From JBCAXA01 sp038749025 (GTDB lineage Bacteria; Pseudomonadota; Gammaproteobacteria; Steroidobacterales; Woeseiaceae), in assembly GCA_038749025.1 (NCBI GenBank), contig JBCDIL010000005.1, positions 1 to 64,000 of the forward strand: DNA of 64,000 bases, written 5' to 3'. The notes beneath the pieces were generated by a model. The model was given only the letters and a program-made list of their open reading frames with translations, was not told the origin of the DNA and ran no database searches. This document shows, one piece after another, positions 9,724 through 17,619 of this stretch (within the stretch, counting starts at the first letter, position 1; every line of letters begins with the position of its first letter). The position numbers and the translations under genes were made by a program.

Positions 9724-10297
9724 CGGCGAGCGCCTCTGTCAGCTGGACCAGCGCACGGGCGACGTGCTTGCTGACCGCGGCGCGGGACACACCTAGCCTT
9801 TCAGCCGCGGCGGCATGCGTCAGGCCCTCTAGTCGGACTAGGACGAACGCTTCTTTGCGTTGATAGGGCATAGCCTTAATAACCTCGACGGCGGTCCAAT
9901 AGTCCGCCTTCGCCCCTATGACGCGCTCCGGCGTTAATTGGTAACCGTCATCGCGAAAATAGTCGTAGTCGCGCTCGCGTTTACCGCGGGCCAGCTCCCC
10001 TTTACGCCCCGAAATGGCGAGGTTACGCGCCGCGTGCCACAACAAAGCCTTCGGGTTACGCGCCGTTTTCAAACCGCCGTTATTAATTAGATGTTCAAAG
10101 GTTTGCTGTGCCGTATCTTCAGGCGGTGGCGGCCCCTGGCCGAACGTTGCCGCCAAAAACTTCACCAAGGCAGCAAAGTACGTCGCGTACAGAGTCTCGA
10201 CCTGCGTCGGCACTGCCGAGTCTGTCGTGCTGGGTGGCTGTGCGTCATCGACATCGAGCGGCGACTCGGCAGGTATTGAATAACCGGAAGGGTCCAC
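9716..10297 (-). CDS. fecI: FecI-family ECF RNA polymerase sigma factor
   Basis: 193 residues with the two ECF regions. Sigma-2 (about 30-100) includes LYATYFAALVKFLAA and LLWHAARNLA. Sigma-4 (about 130-190) has AFVLVRLEGLTHAAAAERLG and the recognition helix VSRAAVSKHVARAL. It would direct transcription of the receptor gene when the siderophore is present. The start is a GTG at 10297, without a strong ribosome binding site; an internal GTG (VPTQVETLY) is possible. A Fur-box-like palindrome lies about 20 bp upstream. The gene order sigma factor, FecR, receptor is the standard one. Confidence 0.92.
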   Translation of the reverse strand: MDPSGYSIPAESPLDVDDAQPPSTTDSAVPTQVETLYATYFAALVKFLAATFGQGPPPPEDTAQQTFEHLINNGGLKTARNPKALLWHAARNLAISGRKGELARGKRERDYDYFRDDGYQLTPERVIGAKADYWTAVEVIKAMPYQRKEAFVLVRLEGLTHAAAAERLGVSRAAVSKHVARALVQLTEALADD

Positions 10298-10316
10298 ACT
10301 AACGGCCCAACATGGG

Positions 10317-10335
10317 ACTGAGAATCGTTCTCAGT
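10317..10335. promoter_or_regulatory. Fur-box-like palindrome upstream of fecI
   Basis: ACTGAGAA-TCG-TTCTCAGT is a perfect inverted repeat. Its 15-bp core TGAGAATCGTTCTCA matches the 7-1-7 Fur consensus TGATAATNATTATCA closely. It sits 20-38 bp upstream of the fecI start, where a repressor would block the promoter. It would put the surface-signalling system under iron control. Confidence 0.6.
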
Positions 10336-10473
10336 ACGCTAACGGGATTCCGCGGCGCCTTCAAGCCGCCAGTGCGGCGTCTCGACACCGTCGCAGATCG
10401 GAGCTCGACAAGCCGCTCGTGGATTTCGAGGACGGTCGTCGCTTCGACCGCGCCGCTGGTGCCCTTGCCGACG

Positions 10474-12066
10474 TCAGGCAGCTTGTCCTTCGACCGAGGT
10501 CGGCTCGGCGACCGGATTCGCCAACAAGTATTCGAACGCGGCCAGCGCGGCGATCGAGCCTTCGCTCATCGCGACAACAATCTGCTTGTACGGAACCGTG
10601 GTTACGTCTCCGCAAGCGAATACGCCGGGCACATCCGTGCGGCATTTTTCGTCGACAATGATCTCGCCGTATTCGTTATGAGCAACGAGATCGGTAATGA
10701 ACTGACTGTTGGGTACCAAGCCGATCTGTACGAACACGCCGGCGAGGTCCTGACGATGCGCCTCATCGGTGGCCCGATCGACGTATTCGATACCGGTGAC
10801 TTTGCCATCAGCTGCTGTAATCTGCTGCGTGGCCGCATTCTTGACCACCCGGATGTTGTCTCGCGCGGCGGCTTGGTCAACCAAAATTTGGTCGGCCTTA
10901 AGCTCTGGCATGAACTCGTACACTGTTACCGACTTCACGATGCCAGCAAGGTCGAGCGCCGCTTCGACACCGGAATTCCCACCACCGATAACGGCGACGT
11001 CTTTGCCTTTGAAGAATGGGCCGTCGCAGTGCGGGCAATAGGCCACACCGTTGCCGATATTTTCTTTTTCGCCGGGCACACCGAGTTCGCGCCAGCGAGC
11101 GCCGGTGGCAACGATGAGGGTGCGCGTCTTGATCGTCTCACCCGACGACAAAGCGACAGACTTGACGTCGCCATCCTGCACGGCGCTTACCCGGACGTGC
11201 TCTTTAATCGTGATGTCGTAATCGGACAGATGCCGCTTCATCGCATCGACGACTTCCGGCCCTGTTGTGCCTGGTACTGAAATGAGGTTTTCAATGCCCA
11301 TTGTGTCTTTGACTTGCCCACCCATACGGTCGGCAATAACGGTCACTGAAAGTCCTTTCCGTGCGCTGTAAATGGCAGCGCTCACGCCAGCCGGACCACC
11401 GCCAACGATCGTCACGTCTTGCAACGGCAAGCTGTCCACGACCTCGACGTTAGTAATGCCCGGGTCTCGCTCGATCAGCTTGTCGATTAACTCCGCAGCG
11501 TCCACTTTACCGTTGCCGAATAACTCACCGTTGAGGTAAACGCTCGGCACACCTTGGATGTCACGTTCATCAATTAAGTCTTGGAAATGACCGCCATCGA
11601 TCATCTCCGTACGAATCCGTGGGTTTAGTAATGCAAACTGGTTGAGCGCCTGCACGACGTCTGGGCAGTTGTGGCAACTGAGACTGATGAATACCTCAAA
11701 TGACAGGTCTTCACTGACGTTGGCAACAACACGTTGCAAGCCTTCATCGAGCTTTATCGGCGTTCCAGACGCCTGCAGCATCGCCAGAATCAGTGAGTTA
11801 AATTCGTGGCCACCAGGAATCCCAGAAAACCGAATACCGGTGTCTTCACCATCGGCCTCGAGCAGGAAGCTGATAGGGCTGCGCAGCGTGGCACCCGCAT
11901 CGCGTTCCTCGAACTGAACCTTGTCGCCGCACGCGGCAATACCGCTCAGAAAATCGACGAGCTCAGCTCGCTTGTCATGCGAACCGGTTTGCAGAACGAA
12001 CGTGACCGTTTTTTCCATCGTCGCGGCGTAACCACGCAACGCTTCAAGAATCTCTTTGCTCAACAT
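10474..12066 (-). CDS. ahpF: Alkyl hydroperoxide reductase subunit F
   Basis: 530 residues, the family's usual length (about 520-530). The N-terminal tandem thioredoxin-fold domain has the CxxC SCHNCPDV. The thioredoxin-reductase-like part has the FAD motif TIVGGGPAGVSAAIYSARKG, the redox-active CPHCDGPFFKGK, the NAD-binding VIGGGNSGVEAALDL and a C-terminal FACGDVTTVPYKQ. It uses NAD(P)H to reduce oxidised AhpC in the cytosol. AGAGGA precedes the ATG. It lies downstream of ahpC on the same strand, separated by a strong hairpin. Confidence 0.97.
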   Translation of the reverse strand: MLSKEILEALRGYAATMEKTVTFVLQTGSHDKRAELVDFLSGIAACGDKVQFEERDAGATLRSPISFLLEADGEDTGIRFSGIPGGHEFNSLILAMLQASGTPIKLDEGLQRVVANVSEDLSFEVFISLSCHNCPDVVQALNQFALLNPRIRTEMIDGGHFQDLIDERDIQGVPSVYLNGELFGNGKVDAAELIDKLIERDPGITNVEVVDSLPLQDVTIVGGGPAGVSAAIYSARKGLSVTVIADRMGGQVKDTMGIENLISVPGTTGPEVVDAMKRHLSDYDITIKEHVRVSAVQDGDVKSVALSSGETIKTRTLIVATGARWRELGVPGEKENIGNGVAYCPHCDGPFFKGKDVAVIGGGNSGVEAALDLAGIVKSVTVYEFMPELKADQILVDQAAARDNIRVVKNAATQQITAADGKVTGIEYVDRATDEAHRQDLAGVFVQIGLVPNSQFITDLVAHNEYGEIIVDEKCRTDVPGVFACGDVTTVPYKQIVVAMSEGSIAALAAFEYLLANPVAEPTSVEGQAA

Positions 12067-12122
12067 GTTTGGTTGTCCTCTGCTGTGCTTATCTGGTTCG
12101 CTCTAGGTGCGGAGCCCGAATA

Positions 12123-12156
12123 GTCGTCCCGGGCGGTTTGCGACGCCCGGGACGAC
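12123..12156 (-). terminator. 13-bp-stem hairpin between ahpC and ahpF
   Basis: GTCGTCCCGGGCG (12123-12135) and CGCCCGGGACGAC (12144-12156) form a perfect 13-bp stem with an 8-base loop. It sits just after the ahpC stop. On the minus strand no T-run follows, so it is more likely a 3'-end stabiliser or partial terminator than a full intrinsic terminator. It could lower ahpF relative to ahpC, which fits the usual excess of AhpC. Confidence 0.6.
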
Positions 12157-12173
12157 CGTGTCTTTGGGTCGCG

Positions 12174-12737
12174 TTAGATCTTGCCGACCAAGTCGAGAGA
12201 CGGGGCCAGCGTTTTCTCGCCCTCTTCCCAAGCCGCCGGGCAAACTTCGCCGGGGTTCTCGCGAACGTACTGAGCCGCCTTCACTTTGCGCAGCAAATCG
12301 GTCGCGTTCCGACCAATACCTTCGGCGGTAATCTCGACTGCTTGAATGATGCCGTCGGGATCGACGATGAACGTACCTCGATCAGCCAGCCCCATCGCCT
12401 CACGCATCACGTCGAAGTTGCGCGTGATAGCGCCGGTCGGATCGCCGATCATTGTGTACTTGATTTTGCCGATCGTATCGGAGGCGTCGTGCCACGCTTT
12501 GTGCGTGAAATGCGTGTCCGTCGAGACGGAGTAGATTTCTACGCCGCGCTTCTGGAACTCGTCGTATTTGTCAGCGACATCACCCAGTTCGGTCGGGCAG
12601 ACGAATGTAAAGTCTGCCGGGTAAAAGAAAAAGACCGCCCACTTGCCGCGAACGTCCTCGTCGCTGACATCGATGAACTCGCCATCTTTAAAAGCGCTGG
12701 CCGTAAAAGGTTTGATTTCCGTGTTAATGACCGACAT
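12174..12737 (-). CDS. ahpC: Alkyl hydroperoxide reductase subunit C (2-Cys peroxiredoxin)
   Basis: 187 residues, exactly the usual size. The peroxidatic Cys is in PADFTFVCPTELGD (near residue 47) and the resolving Cys in NPGEVCPAAWEEG (near 166). It reduces hydrogen peroxide and organic hydroperoxides with AhpF as partner. The start at 12737 is chosen because AGGAGG stands five bases upstream and MSVINTEIKPF is the standard AhpC N-terminus. A longer reading from 12911 would run through a terminator-like hairpin and is rejected. Confidence 0.97.
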   Translation of the reverse strand: MSVINTEIKPFTASAFKDGEFIDVSDEDVRGKWAVFFFYPADFTFVCPTELGDVADKYDEFQKRGVEIYSVSTDTHFTHKAWHDASDTIGKIKYTMIGDPTGAITRNFDVMREAMGLADRGTFIVDPDGIIQAVEITAEGIGRNATDLLRKVKAAQYVRENPGEVCPAAWEEGEKTLAPSLDLVGKI

Positions 12738-12763
12738 GAAGCCTCCTAATTTCAATAAACAAA

Positions 12764-12785
12764 AAGCCAACGCGAGCGTTGGCTT
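12764..12785 (-). terminator. Intrinsic-terminator-like hairpin in the ahpC leader
   Basis: AAGCCAACG-CGAG-CGTTGGCTT is a perfect 9-bp stem with a 4-base loop. Read on the minus strand the stem is followed by TTTTTGTTT. It ends 27 bases before the ahpC ATG, which leaves no room for a promoter between the two. It therefore lies inside the 5' leader and looks like a transcription attenuator. Confidence 0.65.
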
Positions 12786-13185
12786 CGTCCAAAAGCGGAA
12801 GGTAATAATGGCGACAGTGGCCGTGATTGGAAAATTGTATTTTTCTATCAGGGTATTAGAGATTAGTGATCGGGCACGCTGCGGGCAGCTAGCGCTGCCA
12901 AAGAAATACAACCTATTGTTTCAAAAACTGTTTTTTGTGAATTTTTGATTCTGTCGGACAACATTCGATTCGTTAGCGAGGCGGCTAACGAGAAAAAATC
13001 GCCGTGTCCGGGGCGCTAAGGCTGCCGCCGGAGTGAAACCCGCGCATACGGCGCCCCACGACATTGCGAATCAGCACTGCGGCTTTAGTAGTCCCCGATG
13101 CAGCCTCGGCCCAGCCGGTTCCCGTGGCGGCCGAGCGCTCGGTCCAGCCTACGCCCGTATCCGATTCGTGCTATTACTGAGCGGC
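12786..13185. other. Intergenic region between divergent ahpC and the TPR-protein gene
   Basis: About 400 bp. It should contain the ahpC promoter (minus strand) and the promoter of the gene at 13186. A small inverted repeat GGCAGC-TAGC-GCTGCC lies at 12884-12899. I could not find a convincing OxyR site. From 13033 the frame of the TPR gene is open but the encoded residues look non-coding. Confidence 0.4.
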
Positions 13186-14598
13186 ATGCGGCGGCGTAAT
13201 CAACCCAAATGTCCCTACTCGTCGGCAAGCCTTACCAACGCTAAGCGGTGGCTTGTCGTAGGGGTTGTGTCGGCATACCTCGCCGGAAATGGCGGCTTAG
13301 GCCCTCGAGCTGCTCACGCAGATGCGGATGACGATACGGCGATTCTGCTCGCATTGATCGAGGTGAGCGATGCGTCGGCTGGCCTGCGCATTCTATCAAC
13401 GCTGGTGGAGCAGCAGAACGAGGTTCCGGTCGACGTCCTGACCCGGGTGCTTGATCGCACCGCCAGCGAGCCCAACAACCGGCAATCCGTCGATGGGCTC
13501 AACTCACTCAGTCGGCAGTTTTCAGATCGCGGTGATGCGGCGACCGGACTCGATCTAGCGCAACGGGCAGCAACCATGGCGGTCAGTCTCGGTGACGAGT
13601 TTCGCCACGCCGATGCGCTGTACAACGCCAGTCTGGCGTTGTGGTATCAATCGCGCGTCAGCGAGGCTACCCGCGGTATCGAACACGCAATCAATGCCTA
13701 TCTGCAACAAGATCATACGAAGCGAGCCGCTCGCGCCTTTACGCTACTCGGCGCTATCCACCGTTCACAGAGCGACTATGGCGCGGCAGCAAGCGCTCAC
13801 GAAAACGCGCTGAGCTTGTCGAGGCGAATCGGCGACGCGAGTGGTATCGCTCGTTCGACCAATAACCTCGGTCTGATCGATTGGAAATTGGGGCGACTCG
13901 AGCAAGCCCGCGTGCGGATGGATGCGGCGGTCGCTCACTACCGCACCGAGGACAATCCCGGTTCACTGGCAGCCGCGCTCAGTAACCTCGGGTTAATTTG
14001 CGTTGAGCAAGGCCAAGCCAGTGAGGCTCTGGCCTACATCAACGAAGGCCTATCGCTCGACTACGTCAAATCCCATCCGCGTAAACAGGCGTTGCTTCTG
14101 TCCAATTTAGGCTTTGCCCACGCAAACCTCGGCAATCGTGCGGAAGCTTTTGAATACGACCGGCGCGCACTCGCGCTTCGTGAGGCCATTGAAGACCACT
14201 GGGGTATGGCTCGCTCGCTGGGCTCGCTGGCAGCGCTCTACATTGACGACGACGACCTCAACCAAGCAGAGCATTATTTACTGCGGGCAATTCAAGCGGC
14301 GGAAACCGCGGGTGCGACTGACGAGCTGGTCGACGCTAAGAGCACGCTCGCGGAGCTTTACCACAGACAAGGTAAGGCGGCAGCAGCGGCCAGCCTGCTG
14401 CGAGACCTACCAGCGCTGCAACGCAAGGCGTTGTTATTGCCAGCGCTCGATAAGACACTAACGGCTAACGATGCACTCGGCAATGCTGGGCGCTGGGGAT
14501 GGTTGCCACATCGCGAGCTGATGCTCTCGATCTTACTGACCGCAACCCTCGTACTGCTAGGTGGCTGGCTGGTCGCCTTTCGGTCAAAGCCGCACTAA
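13186..14598 (+). CDS. Extracytoplasmic TPR-repeat protein with a C-terminal membrane anchor
   Basis: 470 residues. A basic start plus a hydrophobic stretch (KRWLVVGVVSAYLAG, ending in AAHA) looks like a signal peptide. It is followed by many tetratricopeptide repeats (for example ALSNLGLICVEQGQASEALA and LLSNLGFAHANLGNRAEAFE) and one transmembrane segment near the C-terminus (about 445-463). No catalytic domain follows. The layout resembles the sensor half of TPR histidine kinases or cyclases, such as the kinase at 3085, without an output domain. A GTG at 13033 would add 51 residues with no signal-like features, so the ATG at 13186 is preferred. Confidence 0.78.
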   Translation: MRRRNQPKCPYSSASLTNAKRWLVVGVVSAYLAGNGGLGPRAAHADADDDTAILLALIEVSDASAGLRILSTLVEQQNEVPVDVLTRVLDRTASEPNNRQSVDGLNSLSRQFSDRGDAATGLDLAQRAATMAVSLGDEFRHADALYNASLALWYQSRVSEATRGIEHAINAYLQQDHTKRAARAFTLLGAIHRSQSDYGAAASAHENALSLSRRIGDASGIARSTNNLGLIDWKLGRLEQARVRMDAAVAHYRTEDNPGSLAAALSNLGLICVEQGQASEALAYINEGLSLDYVKSHPRKQALLLSNLGFAHANLGNRAEAFEYDRRALALREAIEDHWGMARSLGSLAALYIDDDDLNQAEHYLLRAIQAAETAGATDELVDAKSTLAELYHRQGKAAAAASLLRDLPALQRKALLLPALDKTLTANDALGNAGRWGWLPHRELMLSILLTATLVLLGGWLVAFRSKPH

Positions 14599-14639
14599 TC
14601 GACACCCGTGCGAATTCCCCACCGCCCGCCACGACTCCG

Positions 14640-15419
14640 ATGAAGATTTACCGCGGCTACGAGCAAGTCTCTTTCGGCCAAGTACATTACCGACAGTGCG
14701 GCGAGTCTGAAGCGCCTGTTCTAATGCTGGTCCATCAGGCGCCAAGTAACTCGGCCATGTACGAGTCGGTAATGCAGCAAATGGCGAAAACCGCGCGACT
14801 GGTGGCGCCAGATATCCCTGGCGCTGGCATGAGTGACCCTGTGATCGGCCCGATGACAATTGACGCGTTGGCGTCAGGACTCGCTGAATTTCTCGACAGA
14901 ATGGCGATCCATTCGATACGCCTGTTTGGCCACCACATGGGGGCATCGGTCGTGGCTCAACTGGCGGCCTCCCACCCGGATCGAGTTGCCGCTCTCTGTT
15001 TATCAGGGCCGCCGTTACTGACTGACGAGCTGCGCGCGGCGCTACCGGGTATGGCAGAGCCGTTCGAGTACGCGGCGGGTGGCGAGCATCTGCGGCAATA
15101 TTGGGCGCGGATGCGCGATAAAGACCCGACGGCACCCCTATCAATCGTAGAGCGAGAAACGATTAACGCTCTCCAGCTTGGCAACCGCTATCGCGACTTC
15201 TACACGGCCGTCGCGAACCATGATCTCGCTGACGTATTACCGCACATACGTTGCCCGACAGTGGTCTTCGCAGCGGATGACGATCCACTGCAACCGTTCG
15301 TCGACCGAACGGTGGCGCTGCTACCGGATGCCCGGTCCGTTGCTTTCGGTCCAGGCCGAACCTACCTATGCGATCGAAACCCAGAACGGGTAGCTGAGGT
15401 GTTGGCCAGTATTTGCTAG
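14640..15419 (+). CDS. Alpha/beta-fold hydrolase homologue with His at the nucleophile position (cytosolic)
   Basis: 259 residues of the alpha/beta hydrolase fold. The oxyanion region is MLVHQAPSNS. The nucleophile elbow reads LFGHHMGASVV, so the usual Gly-X-Ser-X-Gly is Gly-His-His-Met-Gly with His99 at the nucleophile position. The acid residue FAADDDPLQPF is present, but the usual catalytic-His region reads GPGRTYLCDRNPE, with Arg240 in place of His. The protein has no signal peptide; the frame open from 14499 overlaps the previous gene, so the ATG at 14640 is preferred. It is followed by a second hydrolase with the same substitution and lies in a probable operon to 18240. Function unknown. 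Confidence 0.75.
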   Translation: MKIYRGYEQVSFGQVHYRQCGESEAPVLMLVHQAPSNSAMYESVMQQMAKTARLVAPDIPGAGMSDPVIGPMTIDALASGLAEFLDRMAIHSIRLFGHHMGASVVAQLAASHPDRVAALCLSGPPLLTDELRAALPGMAEPFEYAAGGEHLRQYWARMRDKDPTAPLSIVERETINALQLGNRYRDFYTAVANHDLADVLPHIRCPTVVFAADDDPLQPFVDRTVALLPDARSVAFGPGRTYLCDRNPERVAEVLASIC

Positions 15420-15492
15420 ATTCGTGTGCAGCGGTGAGCACGAGATCGCTACGTCGTGGCTTATTGCTTGCGCCGCAGAAAAGGACGATACC

Positions 15493-16416
15493 GTGATTAT
15501 CAAGAGGCGAGTATTCACGCTGTCGCGACGCACGCTCTGCGCACTGGCAACAGCGCTACCTGCGACCACGGTCGCCGCACCGTTCGATGCGGCTCGACTG
15601 CGGAACCCGGATGTAGCGATCGACCGGGCTTTTGAACGCGTTGGTTATGGCCAATTGCATTTCCGCGTCGCTGCACCGCGCGACTCTGCGGCCATAACTC
15701 GACGCCCCGTTGTCTGCTTCCATCAAACGCCGAACTCGTCGCAAGTCTTCATCGAATTCATGGCCGAACTCGCGATCGACCGACGCGTGTTCGCTGTGGA
15801 CACCCCCGGGCTCGGCGAATCCGATTTGCTGCAGCCCGCACCAGAGATCACCGACTATGCGACGGCGATGCATCAATTTCTCGTCGCCCAGCAGCTTGAA
15901 GAGGTCGACGTTGTTGGCTACCACACGGGTGCGAATATTGCGGCCACGTTGGGCAATCTTGCACCAGACCGGGTGCGCGGTCTGTTGTTGGTCGGTTTAG
16001 CGCTGTTTAACGAGACCGAACGCGAAGCGTTTATCGAAAAGCCGTGGCCACGACGGCGTCAATCGGACGGCGGACATTTGCTGCCGGAATGGCAAAGCTC
16101 GCACCGCTGGCGCGGACCTGGACAAAGCGATGAATCTGTAGCGCGAACGTTTATTGAAAAGCTGTCGGCTGGCAATACGGCTTGGTGGCCGGCGCGAGCT
16201 GTGATGCGCCACGACCTCGCTACCGAGCTAGAAGCACTGACGGTACCGACCGTTGCCGTCAACGCCGGCGATGACCTTGAGGCGATTACACCGCGCGTCG
16301 TGACGGTGCGTCCCGACATCGAGCTGATAACGATCGCCGATGCCGGCTTTGGACTGTTTGAGACCCGCGCGGCGGAGCTAGCAACGCTGGCGCGACGCGT
16401 TTTCGATGACGCGTAA
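15493..16416 (+). CDS. Tat-exported alpha/beta-fold hydrolase homologue with His at the nucleophile position
   Basis: 307 residues from the GTG at 15493, which has AAGGA about eight bases upstream. The N-terminus has a twin-arginine signal (LSRRTLCALATALPATTVAA), so it is likely periplasmic. The fold motifs are CFHQTPNSSQVF (oxyanion region) and the elbow VVGYHTGANIAA, with His144 where Ser is expected. Near the C-terminus the catalytic-His region reads ADAGFGLFETR, with Phe286 in place of His. It is a paralogue of the preceding gene, so the pair may act on the same compound in two compartments. Whether it is a hydrolase at all is open. Confidence 0.75.
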   Translation: MIIKRRVFTLSRRTLCALATALPATTVAAPFDAARLRNPDVAIDRAFERVGYGQLHFRVAAPRDSAAITRRPVVCFHQTPNSSQVFIEFMAELAIDRRVFAVDTPGLGESDLLQPAPEITDYATAMHQFLVAQQLEEVDVVGYHTGANIAATLGNLAPDRVRGLLLVGLALFNETEREAFIEKPWPRRRQSDGGHLLPEWQSSHRWRGPGQSDESVARTFIEKLSAGNTAWWPARAVMRHDLATELEALTVPTVAVNAGDDLEAITPRVVTVRPDIELITIADAGFGLFETRAAELATLARRVFDDA

Positions 16417-16438
16417 CGTCATTCCACGTAGGCGAGCC

Positions 16439-17527
16439 ATGCCACCGTTCCTAGAAAAATCTGCAAGCATGGACGCGCGGCGCAAATCGGTCGTCGTTGG
16501 TCTTGCGCTGTTTTGCTTCGCGTTTGCCTTGTCGCTGCCTAGTGCTGCCGAAGACGCAACGCCGTTAACCGACCAAGCTTGGCAAGAAACGGTGCTCAGT
16601 GTGACCGATTTGGATCGCACGGCTCGATTCTTCATCGAGCTCGGTGGCTACGATGTCATATGGCGCGGCGCTGTTGGCCGCGCCGAATTGGTGTCGTGGG
16701 GAGTATCTGAGTCAGCCAGTGGTGGTGCCGTGGTCCTTGGTCATCCCGATTCGACCGGGCCGTATATTCGACTAATTCGCTTCGATGATGCCGGTGAGAA
16801 AGTGCCCACTCGGCCTGGCGCACGCGCCTGGGACACCGGTTGCTACTTTAGCGTGATGGTCCGCGCAAAGAACCTGTCCGGACTCTACCAGGAAGCGATT
16901 GCACTCGGCTGGTGGACCGAGACGCCAGTGACGCGACTGACTTTCGGCGACTCCCTGTTGAATGTGGTTGTGTTCCGAGGTCCGGATGGCGTCCAGGTGC
17001 AAGCCTACGAACGTCTGTCACTGCCATTGCCGGAGGATTTTCCGGCATTCGACCATCTTTCGGTTCCATTCAACATGATGCAGATGGTCAGAGATCGCGA
17101 CGCGACGTATGCGTTTTTCACGAACGTGCTGGGGTTCTCGACATTTTATCTCGGCAATCCCTATGTCGCGCCAACACCAACACCGACCCCTCTCGGTATT
17201 CCGCTGAATCTTACGACCAGCGCTCGCTACCAAGCCGGCATTGTCTATCCACGCCCTGGCGAATTGGGCCGGATGGAAATGATTGAGATGATGGACCTCG
17301 ACGGGAGGGATTATGCGGATCGCTGCAAAGCGCCAAACCTCGGTATCTTGGCAACGCGGTTTCCGGTTTTAGACGCGGCCGAGACCGCGGCGCTTATCGT
17401 CGCGCGCGACGCGTCGATCGCGATCGAGCCGATCGAGATGCGACTCGAACCGTATGGGGACGTAGTCCTTACCGGCGTTCGCACACCTGACGGAGCCAAT
17501 ATTCACTTCTTTGAAACTCGCGAGTAG
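16439..17527 (+). CDS. Exported VOC/glyoxalase-fold protein, two domains
   Basis: About 362 residues. A signal peptide is evident (KSVVVGLALFCFAFALSLPSA). Two vicinal-oxygen-chelate modules follow. The first starts QETVLSVTDLDRTARFFIELG. The second starts FDHLSVPFNMMQMVRDRDAT and ends near ANIHFFETRE, which supplies possible His and Glu metal ligands. VOC proteins include extradiol dioxygenases, glyoxalases and isomerases; this one is not assignable. Starts at 16406 (overlapping the previous stop), 16439 and 16469 are all possible; the middle one has AGGCGAG upstream. It probably belongs to the same operon as the two hydrolases. Confidence 0.72.
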   Translation: MPPFLEKSASMDARRKSVVVGLALFCFAFALSLPSAAEDATPLTDQAWQETVLSVTDLDRTARFFIELGGYDVIWRGAVGRAELVSWGVSESASGGAVVLGHPDSTGPYIRLIRFDDAGEKVPTRPGARAWDTGCYFSVMVRAKNLSGLYQEAIALGWWTETPVTRLTFGDSLLNVVVFRGPDGVQVQAYERLSLPLPEDFPAFDHLSVPFNMMQMVRDRDATYAFFTNVLGFSTFYLGNPYVAPTPTPTPLGIPLNLTTSARYQAGIVYPRPGELGRMEMIEMMDLDGRDYADRCKAPNLGILATRFPVLDAAETAALIVARDASIAIEPIEMRLEPYGDVVLTGVRTPDGANIHFFETRE

Positions 17528-17619
17528 GCAAAGCGTTACCGCAGCGAGTTCCCCTAGACAACGGCCGACAATGGTGTGAACGTGGTGGCGAAGCTAAGCG
17601 AATGCGGGAGACGAAACGG

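Noticed and set aside
10312..11280. 322-residue frame antisense to ahpF
   Set aside because: Shadow of a clear ahpF; the residue pattern has no domain and no ribosome binding site. The same holds for the long antisense frames at 24357-25187, 49437-50195 and 57537-58385.
12738..12911. Longer AhpC start at 12911 adding 58 residues
   Set aside because: The extension translates the terminator-like hairpin and its T-run, whereas AGGAGG stands five bases before the ATG at 12737 and gives the standard AhpC length.
12800..12960. Possible OxyR site upstream of ahpC
   Set aside because: ATAG and CTAT-like quartets are present, but not with the four-fold N7 spacing of the OxyR consensus.
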